The position numbers were made by a program, and so were the translations under genes. The notes under the pieces were generated by a model, which had not been told where the DNA came from, did no database searches, and was given only the letters and a program-made list of their open reading frames with translations. Positions 16,573-25,286 of a stretch of 53,595 bases of DNA are shown piece by piece (position 1 is the first letter of the stretch; each line of letters begins with the position of its first letter). Origin of the DNA: Rhizonema sp. PD37 (GTDB lineage: Bacteria; Cyanobacteriota; Cyanobacteriia; Cyanobacteriales; Nostocaceae); contig JAQYWO010000022.1 of assembly GCA_029379215.1 (NCBI GenBank), positions 1-53,595 on the forward strand, given 5' to 3'.

Positions 16573-17806
16573 AGCCGAGGTGGCAAAACACGATCCCTTT
16601 GCAGCCTTGAGGTTTCGAGACTATCGACTCTTTATGATTGGGCGCGTACTCCTGTTTACAGGGGCGCAGATGCAGACAGTGGCCATTGGCTGGGAACTTT
16701 ACGAACGCACCAACTCAGCTATGGTATTAGGTGGGGTAGGACTGGCGCAAGTCTTACCGATGATTGGGTTGAGTTTGATTTCCGGACATGTTGCCGACGG
16801 ACGCGATCGCAAACGTACTATGCTCATCTCAGTTATACTGCTAGCTTTTTGCTCGCTCGCTTTGGCTTTTCTTTCCTATCATCAAGGCTCAATTGTTCTA
16901 GTTTATACATGCCTAGTCTTAATAGGTGTGGCGAGGGCTTTCTTGAAACCTGCGAGTGATGCGCTGATGTGGCAGTTAATTCCTATCAGTGTTTTTACGA
17001 ATGCCGCTACTTGGAATAGTACTACTTTTCAACTAGCAACAGTCATTGGTCCCGCTTTGGGAGGATTTGCGATCGCAGCTTTGAAAAGTGCCACATGGGT
17101 ATATGTACTAGCAGCAATAGCATCACTTTTGTGTTTTGTGTTAACAGTAGCGCTCAAAGAGCAAAACACTACTTTATCCAAGGAACCAATATCGTTAAAA
17201 GCACTATCTGCTGGTGCTAAATTTATCTGGAAAAATCAACTCGTTCTCGCCGCAATGACGCTAGATTTATTTGCAGTATTGTTAGGGGGTGCAGTTGCAT
17301 TGCTACCCATTTTCGCAAAGGATATTTTGCAAGTGGGACCATTGGAGTTGGGATATCTACAAGCTGCCCCATCTATAGGCGCACTGGTTATGGCAGTGAT
17401 TTTAACACATCTACCACCATTACGCAAAGCCGGACCAGCCTTACTTTGGTCGGTAATGGGCTTCGGGATTGTCACAGTTATCTTTGGGCTGTCGCATTGG
17501 TTGTGGCTATCACTACTGATGCTAGTATTAAGTGGCGCACTCGACAGTATTAGCGTTGTCATTCGTCATACCTTAGTTCAGATCAGGACTCCCGATCATT
17601 TGCGTGGCCGAGTTGCTGCCATCAACAATGTGTTTCTTAGTGCCTCGAATGAGTTGGGAGAATTCGAGTCAGGCTTAACTGCTGCTTTGTTTGGTCCAGT
17701 CATTTCCGTTATCGGTGGCGGAATTGGTACAATTGTTGTAGTAATTGCCGTGGCATCGATTTGGCCTGGGATTCGGAAGTTGGGGGCATTGCAGGAGTAT
17801 AAGTAG
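16535..17806 (+). CDS. MFS efflux transporter (EntS-like, MFS_3 type)
   Basis: A 423-residue major facilitator protein with about 12 helices. The family signature begins FAALRFRDYRLFMIGRVL, and the loop 2-3 motif appears as GHVADGRDRKRTM. The later RGRVAAINNVFLSASNELGEFESG region is typical of the enterobactin-exporter-like MFS_3 group. Substrates may be siderophores or drugs. It is the last gene of the efflux operon and starts inside the MarR gene, so it depends on upstream translation. A 55-base piece of its 3' region (17629-17683) recurs at 18165-18219. Confidence 0.88.
   Translation: MSSSDHQSKKLREAEVAKHDPFAALRFRDYRLFMIGRVLLFTGAQMQTVAIGWELYERTNSAMVLGGVGLAQVLPMIGLSLISGHVADGRDRKRTMLISVILLAFCSLALAFLSYHQGSIVLVYTCLVLIGVARAFLKPASDALMWQLIPISVFTNAATWNSTTFQLATVIGPALGGFAIAALKSATWVYVLAAIASLLCFVLTVALKEQNTTLSKEPISLKALSAGAKFIWKNQLVLAAMTLDLFAVLLGGAVALLPIFAKDILQVGPLELGYLQAAPSIGALVMAVILTHLPPLRKAGPALLWSVMGFGIVTVIFGLSHWLWLSLLMLVLSGALDSISVVIRHTLVQIRTPDHLRGRVAAINNVFLSASNELGEFESGLTAALFGPVISVIGGGIGTIVVVIAVASIWPGIRKLGALQEYK
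17629..17683 (+). repeat. 55-bp source segment inside the MFS gene
   Basis: This part of the MFS reading frame reappears in the same orientation at 18165-18219 with about six mismatches, 536 bases downstream. Confidence 0.75.
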
Positions 17807-17915
17807 TTAGTTTGATACTCATGAGCATCACAATGGTTGATTTACTTACGGGCGTCTCTATTTACGAGAGATTAAGTAGCAAGAGGTATTAATTATTGCG
17901 GAAAGAGAGAATTAT

Positions 17916-18164
17916 TTACCAAATTTCACTTAAATCCAACACAAAGCCTGATAAAATATCCTCTCCACTTAACGTAGTCGGATTATCCAACTCTTCAACC
18001 ACAGTATCGGGACGGTAAATATAAACCTTGCACGCAACGCGATCAATTAACCAACCCAAGCGAGTACCATTTTTGATATACTGATCATCCGTCATAGTGA
18101 TAACAGGATGAAATTTCAACACCATTGGATGAATTTCGATTTCAATAAGATGGTGCGCTGTCAT
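17916..18164 (-). pseudogene. Uma2-family (DUF820) gene with large internal deletion
   Basis: The 82-residue product has the N-terminus of a Uma2 protein (KFHPVITMTDDQ) joined directly to its C-terminal third (YIKNGTRLGWLIDR...VYIYRPDTVVEELDNPTTLSGEDILSGFVLDLSEIW). Full-length members are about 190 residues, so roughly 105 are missing in frame, including the PD-(D/E)XK-like catalytic core. Start and stop are intact. The 5' end abuts a duplicated scrap of the MFS gene, suggesting one rearrangement. It is probably a non-functional remnant, though a small stable protein cannot be excluded. Confidence 0.75.
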
Positions 18165-18219
18165 TGTGTTTATCAGTGCCTCTAATGAGTTAGGAGAATT
18201 CGAGTCAGGCTTGAGTGCT
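18165..18219 (+). repeat. 55-bp duplicated fragment of the MFS gene
   Basis: This degenerate copy of 17629-17683 shares GAATTCGAGTCAGGCTT exactly. It sits between the deleted Uma2 gene and the TPR-like gene and codes for nothing by itself. It suggests that the MFS 3' end was once adjacent to this position, with the intervening DNA inserted or duplicated later. Confidence 0.75.
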
Positions 18220-18220
18220 C

Positions 18221-18568
18221 TTATTGCCCAATCGCCTGCCTACGAGAATAAATTTTTTCTAGCAGTAAATCCCGCAGTTCATTAGCGATATCATCAGGCG
18301 GATTACCTGCAAGCGCTCGTCCAATCAACTTTTCAGCCTCTCGTAATTCTGAACATTCTACAGCAAGCGTTGCGGCACTGCGATGGAGAACTGATCTAGT
18401 CGGCTCAAGACCAAATAAGTCAGCTACTAGATCTGCGGCAGCTCGCTCTTGAGAAAAAGCTGCTTTGGTTAACTCCAAAGCAACGGTGGTATCACCCCTT
18501 TGGCGCGCTAAAAAAGCTTGGTCAACAAGTTCCATTGCTTCTCGATGAAGAATTTCTACGTCTTGCAT
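18221..18568 (-). CDS. TPR-like helical protein of unknown function
   Basis: A 115-residue, all-helical protein. Two TPR-like helix pairs can be seen (AMELVDQAFLARQRGDTTVALELTKAAFSQE, then PTRSVLHRSAATLAVECSELREAEKLIGRALAG). The ending ...PPDDIANELRDLLLEKI also resembles a conserved cyanobacterial hypothetical family. No catalytic motif or signal peptide is present. Such small TPR proteins are usually adaptors. The neighbouring fragments (Uma2 remnant, MFS scrap) mark a rearranged spot, but this gene looks intact. Confidence 0.7.
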   Translation of the reverse strand: MQDVEILHREAMELVDQAFLARQRGDTTVALELTKAAFSQERAAADLVADLFGLEPTRSVLHRSAATLAVECSELREAEKLIGRALAGNPPDDIANELRDLLLEKIYSRRQAIGQ

Positions 18569-18705
18569 TTTTCAACTACACGGGTACGTGGTGTGCCAAA
18601 TTCGACGACACAGACGTAGCCGGAGGACAAAGTATCCGAGGGGCTAATCTGTTCTAGTTTCATTTTAACTCTAGATTTAATAATGCTTCTAGAGTTTAGT
18701 CATGC

Positions 18706-20520
18706 TCATTTCATCAAAATTAGCCGCAGGGGATCTAAACGAACATGCCACGGCAAAGGTTTGTCTTTAAGGATTGCCCACTTTTCCTTAAACACCTCTG
18801 CCTGTAGGTGGTAATCATTGGAATTGATAGATGGATTGTGAAGCTTCAGAAACAGAGTCATGCGATGCGGAGTTTCTATTGTCTTCACTAGCCAGCAGGG
18901 AAAAGTGTTTTCACCAGATAAGTCGTCAGTAAAAATCAGTTGATGGGCACGAATTCCCACATGTGAGAGAGTGTCGGAAACAGTTTCAACAACTTGCAAA
19001 GTACAACCCCAGTCGATCGCCTCCACTTGTTGCGATGAATTAAAAACAATACGCGAGAAATTCTTGCACCCCGTCAATTGAGCTACACTCAAGGTAGCAG
19101 GGAACTCAAAAATATCGTGTTTGGAACCATATTGAACTGCTAATCCTTGCTGCATAACCAACAAATTTGGGCAAAAACGATAAGCCTCTTCCATATCGTG
19201 TGTCACAAATAGAGTGACACCACGGTATGAAGCTAACGTTTCCAACATTTGCTGCGTCAACTGGCTGCGCAAGTAAGTATCTAATGCTGAAAACGGCTCA
19301 TCCAGGAGTAGTGCTTGCGGTTGACTTGCTAATGCTCTTGCTAAAGCTACCCGTTGCTGTTGCCCTCCAGAAAGTTGATGCGGATAGCGATTTGCCAGCC
19401 CCTGCAACTGCACTGCTATTAGTTGAGTTTCTACCTCTTGGCGGATGGCTACAGCTGATAGTCCCTTTGGTAAACCAAAAGCAATATTTTGAGCGACACT
19501 CATGTGAGGAAAGAGGGCATAATTCTGTACCAAAAATCCAATACGACGATTTCTTGGCGGTAGATTAATTTTTTGTTCAGAATCAAATAACACCCGTTTA
19601 TTTAAGACAATACGACCTTTTGTCGGTGTTTCTATCCCGGCAATACAGCGTAGAATCATACTCTTGCCAGCCCCTGATCCTCCTAAAAATCCCAAAGGTT
19701 GCTCATCACTGCTGAAAGCAACTTTCAACTTAAAGCCAGCAAGTTCTTTTTCAATATCAACAAACAATCCAGAGGAAGTGGGAAGTGGGGGAGAAGGTTG
19801 GGGAGATATTGGACGTTCCTCCTTCTCTCTGGTTGTCTCCGCCTCTCCCCTGTCCCTTCTCTTCTGCCGCATTTCCTGCCAAACGTTGACTGCAACAATT
19901 CCAGATAGGGAAATAACAATGATTGTTATTGCCCAAAACCATGCTTCGTTTGTATCTCCAGCTTCCACTGCAAAATAGATTGCCATTGGGATTGTCTGGG
20001 TTTGTCCGGGGATATTACCTGCTAACATCAAGGTTGCACCGAATTCACCAAGGGCACGCGCGAAAGCGAGAGTTGTTGCTGCTAAAATTCCCGGAAAAGC
20101 TAAAGGTAAAGTAATTCGCCAAAAGATGGTTAATTCTGATGCACCTAAGGTTCTCGCTACCTGTAGAATACTTTGATCAATCTGCTCGAAAGCTCCTTGT
20201 GCTGTTTTATACATTAATGGGAAAGACACAACTGTAGCTGCGATCGCCGCACCATACCAAGTGAAGACAATGCTGAAATTCACAGGTTCGGTAAGTTTTC
20301 CCACAGGGCCATTTTTGCCAAACAGCAGCAGCAACAAGAAACCAACAACTGTGGGGGGCAAAATCAGCGGAGAAACAAAAATTCCCTCAATGAGCGATTT
20401 CCCTTTACCTCGATACCCCAACATCCAATAAGCAGCCGCAATACCAAAAAAGAAAGTCACAAATGTAGCAAGCATTGAGACTTTCAAGGATATCCATAAA
20501 GGGGAAAAGTCAAGGGGCAT
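18706..20520 (-). CDS. modBC: fused molybdate ABC transporter, permease plus ATPase
   Basis: A 604-residue fusion. The ModB part (about residues 1-215) has the inner-membrane permease motif EQIDQSILQVARTLGASE and the FARALGEFGATLMLAGN loop. The ModC part has Walker A GGSGAGKS, signature LSGGQQQRVALARAL, Walker B ALLLDEPFSAL and a C-terminal TOBE-like region. The two are joined by a Pro/Ser/charged linker near residues 220-260. Such ModBC fusions are known in Nostocales. It imports molybdate for Mo-nitrogenase and nitrate reductase; no modA binding protein is adjacent. The ATG at 20520 is preferred over the GTG at 20625, whose extra residues come from a G-rich intergenic repeat. Confidence 0.9.
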   Translation of the reverse strand: MPLDFSPLWISLKVSMLATFVTFFFGIAAAYWMLGYRGKGKSLIEGIFVSPLILPPTVVGFLLLLLFGKNGPVGKLTEPVNFSIVFTWYGAAIAATVVSFPLMYKTAQGAFEQIDQSILQVARTLGASELTIFWRITLPLAFPGILAATTLAFARALGEFGATLMLAGNIPGQTQTIPMAIYFAVEAGDTNEAWFWAITIIVISLSGIVAVNVWQEMRQKRRDRGEAETTREKEERPISPQPSPPLPTSSGLFVDIEKELAGFKLKVAFSSDEQPLGFLGGSGAGKSMILRCIAGIETPTKGRIVLNKRVLFDSEQKINLPPRNRRIGFLVQNYALFPHMSVAQNIAFGLPKGLSAVAIRQEVETQLIAVQLQGLANRYPHQLSGGQQQRVALARALASQPQALLLDEPFSALDTYLRSQLTQQMLETLASYRGVTLFVTHDMEEAYRFCPNLLVMQQGLAVQYGSKHDIFEFPATLSVAQLTGCKNFSRIVFNSSQQVEAIDWGCTLQVVETVSDTLSHVGIRAHQLIFTDDLSGENTFPCWLVKTIETPHRMTLFLKLHNPSINSNDYHLQAEVFKEKWAILKDKPLPWHVRLDPLRLILMK

Positions 20521-20641
20521 AGTTGAAATTGGTGAGTTTTTTAGTTTAATAAGGGGAAGTAGGGGGAGGAGTTTTTGAAGAGGGGAAGAAAAATTACTCT
20601 TAATTCCTGACTCCTGTCTCCTCACTCCTTATCTCCTATAC

Positions 20642-21148
20642 TTAGCTCAAATTCAATTTTTCGTTTTCACCAACACTAGGTTTTTCACCTGTAGTCAAAC
20701 CCTTCACAAAACCAATTGCATGAGCAACAAAGCCTGAGGGCGCATCCCAGTATTCAGCCTTTTCTACATTCACTTTCAGTAAAGCAATATCCGGTTCATC
20801 CAATCCTTTAGGAAACCAAGCTTGAAGTTCTGGTTTCCACAACTCTTGGATTTTGTTGCGATCGCGCACCAGTTCACCTTTCCCAGACACAGAAACGTAT
20901 TCCTGCTTGTGTGTATCTGAGAAACTCACGTTAACTCGCTTATGTTGCTCAACTTCAGTCACTGTGTGAGAACTTGCGTAGAGGAAAAACCAGAGATTGC
21001 TATCAGAATCCACGTAAGAGTTGGTTGACATCGGGCGGCTACGCAAACTTCCATCATCATCGATAGTGGTGAGCATTCCAATGTCAATATCTTTGATGAG
21101 TTCACGCAGTTTCTGAATTTTCTCATTGAGATCTGGAGAATCTGTCAT
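20642..21148 (-). CDS. pyridoxamine 5'-phosphate oxidase-like (general stress protein 26 type) flavin-binding protein
   Basis: A split-barrel FMN-binding protein of 168 residues from the ATG at 21148; the open frame begins at 21202. The motif IGMLTTIDDDGSLRSRPMSTNSYVDSDSNLWFFLYASSHTV is typical of the COG3871 group, and VNVSFSDTHKQEYVSVSGKGELVRD forms the second barrel half. The group binds FMN or F420 and is linked to stress, with substrate unknown. It lies upstream of modBC on the same strand (121-base gap filled with GGAG-rich repeat), so co-transcription is possible but not obvious. Confidence 0.85.
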   Translation of the reverse strand: MTDSPDLNEKIQKLRELIKDIDIGMLTTIDDDGSLRSRPMSTNSYVDSDSNLWFFLYASSHTVTEVEQHKRVNVSFSDTHKQEYVSVSGKGELVRDRNKIQELWKPELQAWFPKGLDEPDIALLKVNVEKAEYWDAPSGFVAHAIGFVKGLTTGEKPSVGENEKLNLS

Positions 21149-21495
21149 TTTCGCTACTCTATTTCCTGTGTGGATAGTGGAAAATTTTTTGACAATTAGC
21201 AAGGTTATTCTATAGTCTTGACGCTGTTTATGGATCGCCCTTATGTGAGAGATCTGAGCGACTAAAACTAATTCATTTGGTTGAGGGCAATGCGACCGTA
21301 GTAGACTTAGTAAAAATCGACAGAATACATGATCGTGATCTCTCTTCTCTTCATGTTTTTGTAAAATAGTCTACGCAAATACTTAGTCATAGTTATATGA
21401 ATAACCAAAATTATAAATTTTGGTTATTCATAAGTGTAATATTTTATACCTAAAAAGAAAGTAGAAAATGTGGTATACATCTTTTTTCTTGGTGT
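21149..21495. other. intergenic, AT-rich, no gene seen
   Basis: About 350 bases between the PNPOx-like gene and the amidase gene. It contains an AT-rich palindromic stretch around 21397-21432 (TATGAATAACCAAAATTATA / TTTTGGTTATTCATA), which could terminate the amidase transcript. Confidence 0.4.
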
Positions 21496-22317
21496 CTATT
21501 TGATTTTATTGAGAGTATTTATCCAGGGAGATGTATGCAAGAAGTCCAGGAATTTACTGACATCAAAACTTCTAGGGTCAATTTTTTGACCAGAGCGATC
21601 TACTAATTTGTGTGTGGTAATTCTTTCGTCTGGAACATGAAGTTGAGAAATTAACCAAGCAAGAGAATAGTATTGAGCTTCAGTATAACCACGATGAGTA
21701 GGATTATTGTTCATATAACCTTCACGCGGCGATTCTAAAGAGATGTGATAGGCAAAGTTATTCACAGATGGAGCAAGATGAGGATTTGTCTTGATAGTCT
21801 CCGCTCCTTTAATGCTATCAAACACCGAATTCGCAGCACCAAAGGCTCGCTTTTCCGGGGGGACGAGATAAACAACTGTTCCGTCTGACTGAATCAAGGT
21901 ATGGTAACTGGCTTGAACAGATTCATCTTGATGAGAAGTTTGAAAAAAATTTATGACACTAGACGTAGAAGCATCTGTTTCGTGAAGCACTATGATGGGT
22001 TTATTTTTAACAGGTTTACCATAAATATCTTTGGGATACCGTTCTCCATAATTGCTTGGATCAACCCAAACAACCTTATATTTTGGTTGAGATTTCGCCA
22101 AACTCCCATGAACCATAGCTGAACTATAAACACGACTTTGTTGCTCTTTTGTCAACTTAATTTTGGGGTATGGATATTGACTCCAGACAAAACCGTGTGA
22201 CTGTGATACTATTGGCTTATTTTGTAGTACACCTGTTGTCACATATATCCAAACAATAAAGCAGACAAATAGCAGCAGAACTATTGGCACCCAAGTCTTT
22301 TTTAATCTAACCTTCAT
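21496..22317 (-). CDS. membrane-anchored N-acetylmuramoyl-L-alanine amidase (amidase_2 fold)
   Basis: A 273-residue protein. A basic N-terminus and one transmembrane helix (about residues 10-30) place the catalytic domain in the periplasm. The zinc-dependent amidase_2/PGRP fold begins at IIVLHETDAS (His112). It continues with ASYHTLIQSDGTVVYLVPP and ends with THKLVDRSGQKIDPRSF (His236, Asp247), consistent with the three metal ligands of AmiD-like enzymes. It would cleave the amide bond between MurNAc and the stem peptide during wall recycling or remodelling. It stands alone on the minus strand. Confidence 0.85.
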   Translation of the reverse strand: MKVRLKKTWVPIVLLLFVCFIVWIYVTTGVLQNKPIVSQSHGFVWSQYPYPKIKLTKEQQSRVYSSAMVHGSLAKSQPKYKVVWVDPSNYGERYPKDIYGKPVKNKPIIVLHETDASTSSVINFFQTSHQDESVQASYHTLIQSDGTVVYLVPPEKRAFGAANSVFDSIKGAETIKTNPHLAPSVNNFAYHISLESPREGYMNNNPTHRGYTEAQYYSLAWLISQLHVPDERITTHKLVDRSGQKIDPRSFDVSKFLDFLHTSPWINTLNKIK

Positions 22318-23068
22318 AGAGGGTTTGGGGTAAGTGTAGAAATAAGAGGAGCTTTAGCCTTTCATAGGAAACACGACTCAGGCAGTTAAAACTGCCGTGA
22401 TTCTCCATGCTCCATAAGATTTAACGCCTACGGTTTTTAGCCGTAAGTCCTTGAATGTTATAAATAAGTGTTAATTTATTTTCTTATTCTACGTTAAATA
22501 ATTAAGTACGTCGTGTTCGATTTTATAACTTACACAGACAAGCTCAGTTTCTACCAACTCTATGTCTATGACAAAACTGGATAATCTTCACTCATCCACA
22601 CCTGATACTGTTTCACTTGAAAGTTGATACAAATAGGCAGCAGGGAAGGAACGAATTAGAAACTATAATTTGTATCATCTATTTCGTGCAATGGTATGAG
22701 TAGATGCGAATGGCTGTTCCCCCTGACTATAGCGATTCTCTTTTAAGTCACATACGTAATGCCTGTAGCAATATTAGCATATACCCCTCTCCCAAGTTTG
22801 GGAGAGGGGTTGGGGAGCCAGCGCTGCAGACGGGTTTCCCGCCGTAGGCGACTGGCGTGGTGAGGGCAAGAATTTATGAGACACAACTGAGAATCGCTAT
22901 ATATATTGTCATTTAACATGACATTTTTGCCGCCTGATCCCATATCTTAGGTAAAAACAACCTATTATTCACTATTTTTGGCACATCAGTATCAATATTA
23001 AACTTCTGCAAACCTTTTCTTAACCTAGAACTCTGATACTGAGAGCTTAAATTCTTCAGGTGTTAGGT
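22318..23068. other. intergenic region with repeats
   Basis: The 750-base gap between divergent genes holds a short palindrome (GGCAGTTAAAACTGCC, 22381-22396) and a MITE-like element (22728-22901). No gene is seen. Confidence 0.45.
22728..22901. repeat. MITE-like element, TATAGCGATTCTC ends
   Basis: Perfect 13-bp terminal inverted repeats: TATAGCGATTCTC (22728-22740) and GAGAATCGCTATA (22889-22901). The inside has a 13-bp hairpin ACCCCTCTCCCAA (22783-22795) with its complement at 22798-22810. The ends begin with TA, as expected for an IS630/Tc1-type target. Related ends appear at 30181-30281 and 32041-32142. Confidence 0.7.
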
Positions 23069-24511
23069 ATGATTCGAGTCAAACGTTATCTATTATTTCT
23101 GTGCTTCTCTTTAGCCTTATCTGGCGCACTCATGCTCGAAAGTATCAATTCAGTCCGCGCTCTAAGCCTCGTTAATTACATTACTGTTGCTGGAGAAACT
23201 ACGGATCTGGCTCCACTCAACGGCAACAACAACAATGCCAACGTTAACCGCCTAGGTGGATTTGGCTCAGATTTTTACTATGATCGCGATCGCAATGTTT
23301 ATTATGGTCTTGCAGACAGAGGACCTGGAGGCGGAACGATTGGCTACAATACACGAGTGCAAAAGTTCTCTCTAAATGTTGACCCTGATTCTGGCGAAAT
23401 CAGTAACTTTAAGTTGCTGAAGACAATTCTATTTAAACAACCTGATGGCACTAACTTTAACGGATTTAGTCCAGAACTCGATCCCGAAAATGGCAATCCT
23501 AGGGTTCAAGGACGTAGCTTAGATCCAGAGGGATTTGTGGTTTCTCCTTTGGGCAGCTTCTACGTGTCTGATGAATATGGTCCCTCAATTTATGAATTTA
23601 GTTCCTCGGGAGTCTTTATCAGAGCTTTTCAAATTCCCGACAACTTGCTACCTAAAGATAGTCAAGGTAACTTGAATTTTTCGACCGGTCCTGCACTGAC
23701 AAATGATCCCATCGTCAGTGGTCGTCAGGCTAACCGAGGATTTGAAGGCTTAAGTATCAGCCCTAATGGCAAAAAACTCTTTGCAATGCTACAAGACCCT
23801 TTAATCAACGAGGGTAGAGACGACCAAGGCAACCCAAGTGGAAGTTACAGCCGCAATCTCAGACTTGTTGAATTTGATACAGCAACAGGCCGAAGTCGAG
23901 CACAATATGTCTACCAATTGGAGAGCATTGCAGATATCAATTCCCGTGTGCCTAATGCTCCATTCAAATTAAGTTCTCAAGGTATCAACATCGGAGTCAG
24001 CGCTATGACCGCACTGAATAACCATGAATTATTAGTCCTTGAGCGAGATAACCGAGGTCTTGGAGTGGGTGATCCTACGTCATTGAACCCGCCAGTCAGC
24101 ACTAAGCGCATTTACAAGATTGACTTGAGAGGTGCAACAGATATTAGCAATATCAGCTTGACAGACACTAACGACCTACCATCAGACGTGCAGCCCGTCA
24201 GTAAATCAACAAGTCCTTTAATTGACATTGCTGCTACTGTACAAGCGAGTGGGCAATTAGTACCAGAAAAAACTGAGGGTTTGGCAATCGGTCCCCAATT
24301 AGCAGATGGTTCCTACGCTGTCATAGTCGGAACAGACAATGATTTTAGCATCACTCAAAACAGTTCTGGTACGCAATTTGATGTTTGTACTGGTAGCACT
24401 CAGGTCACCATAGACAGTGGTTGCCCAGTCGGACAAACTTTAATTCCTACTTATATCTATTCATTTAAAGTCAGTGCTAAGGAGTTACAAGGTTTTCGAC
24501 CGAGGCTTTAA
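23069..24511 (+). CDS. secreted esterase-like protein of the phytase family
   Basis: A 480-residue protein from the ATG at 23069; a GTG three codons earlier is also open. A signal peptide (YLLFLCFSLALSGALMLE, ending near SVRA) precedes the phytase-like beta-propeller domain. Characteristic segments are GGFGSDFYYDRDRNVYYGLADRGPGG, SLDPEGFVVSPLGSFYVSDEYGPSIYEF, and NRGFEGLSISPNGKKLFAMLQDPL. Members are annotated as esterase-like or alkaline phosphatase-like and may release phosphate from organic esters outside the cell. The C-terminus lacks an anchor. It ends 108 bases before a 14-bp hairpin shared with the convergent gene. Confidence 0.85.
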   Translation: MIRVKRYLLFLCFSLALSGALMLESINSVRALSLVNYITVAGETTDLAPLNGNNNNANVNRLGGFGSDFYYDRDRNVYYGLADRGPGGGTIGYNTRVQKFSLNVDPDSGEISNFKLLKTILFKQPDGTNFNGFSPELDPENGNPRVQGRSLDPEGFVVSPLGSFYVSDEYGPSIYEFSSSGVFIRAFQIPDNLLPKDSQGNLNFSTGPALTNDPIVSGRQANRGFEGLSISPNGKKLFAMLQDPLINEGRDDQGNPSGSYSRNLRLVEFDTATGRSRAQYVYQLESIADINSRVPNAPFKLSSQGINIGVSAMTALNNHELLVLERDNRGLGVGDPTSLNPPVSTKRIYKIDLRGATDISNISLTDTNDLPSDVQPVSKSTSPLIDIAATVQASGQLVPEKTEGLAIGPQLADGSYAVIVGTDNDFSITQNSSGTQFDVCTGSTQVTIDSGCPVGQTLIPTYIYSFKVSAKELQGFRPRL

Positions 24512-24618
24512 ATACTTTTGCAATGCAACGCGTCGTAACTAGTTTGCTCGATCTGTGTTATGCCCGGTGACGATAATCGATCACACAACCAAATCTCCTG
24601 AAGCCTTGACGGGATTGT

Positions 24619-24660
24619 AGAAAATAGCGATGGCATAGTCACCCGTCATCGCTATTTTCT
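24619..24660. terminator. hairpin between convergent genes
   Basis: AGAAAATAGCGATG (24619-24632) and CATCGCTATTTTCT (24647-24660) pair perfectly over 14 bp with a 14-base loop. It lies between the ends of the phytase-like gene (+) and the AtzH-like gene (-), a suitable place for a bidirectional terminator, although T-runs are short. Confidence 0.6.
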
Positions 24661-24750
24661 GCTGATCCATCACCTGTACACCTAAATGAAGCGGTATGCC
24701 TGGTAGCCCCGAAAGGAAATACTCAAGAAAATAAATGAATTAGCTTCCAG

Positions 24751-25173
24751 TCATTGCTTTTCACGGATGCTGACATGTGCTGCCACAATTCGCCAACCTT
24801 GCTCTGTACGAATCCATGTTTGTTGCTGCCGACCTAACTTGTTTGGTGAAGTCTGACGAGTGAACTCCGTGCTGGCTACAGCAAAATCATGACCGTAAGT
24901 TGTAATAGTCGTGTTCTGTAAATCGCGAGCTAAATTAGTTGGATTACGCCCAAGACGAAACTCTTGAATTGCCTGATAACCAATGCTCTCCTCAAGAACA
25001 CCATAGCGAATTGTCTTCGGTGAGTTAAAGAATAACTCATCCAGAACTGAGACATCATTTGTAACCAGTGCTTGTTCGTAGCGGTTAAAAACATCTGTCA
25101 CTTCTGCTACCACAGAAGAAAGATTCATCTGCAATTGAGGTAAAAGAGTTTTGTTCGCATCATTCTCATTCAC
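24751..25173 (-). CDS. AtzH-like (DUF3225/HpxZ-type) protein
   Basis: A 140-residue NTF2-like protein starting with GTG (GAGG nine bases before). Matching family segments are VFNRYEQALVTNDVSVLDELFF, TIRYGVLEESIGYQAIQEFR, and the ending RQQQTWIRTEQGWRIVAAHVSIRE. Relatives AtzH and HpxZ accompany amidase or purine-catabolism genes. It lies 113 bases downstream of the GMC oxidoreductase gene on the same strand, so the two may form a small operon for oxidation and hydrolysis of an unknown alcohol or amide. It has no signal peptide. Confidence 0.8.
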   Translation of the reverse strand: MNENDANKTLLPQLQMNLSSVVAEVTDVFNRYEQALVTNDVSVLDELFFNSPKTIRYGVLEESIGYQAIQEFRLGRNPTNLARDLQNTTITTYGHDFAVASTEFTRQTSPNKLGRQQQTWIRTEQGWRIVAAHVSIREKQ

Positions 25174-25286
25174 TATCTAATTCCTCACGCGGCTCAATAA
25201 TGCTTTTATTTTCATCTTTTTTGATCGTCACTACCCTGGTATCAAAACTTTTCCACTCCTGCACTGTAAAGCCTGCCTGCCATTCA

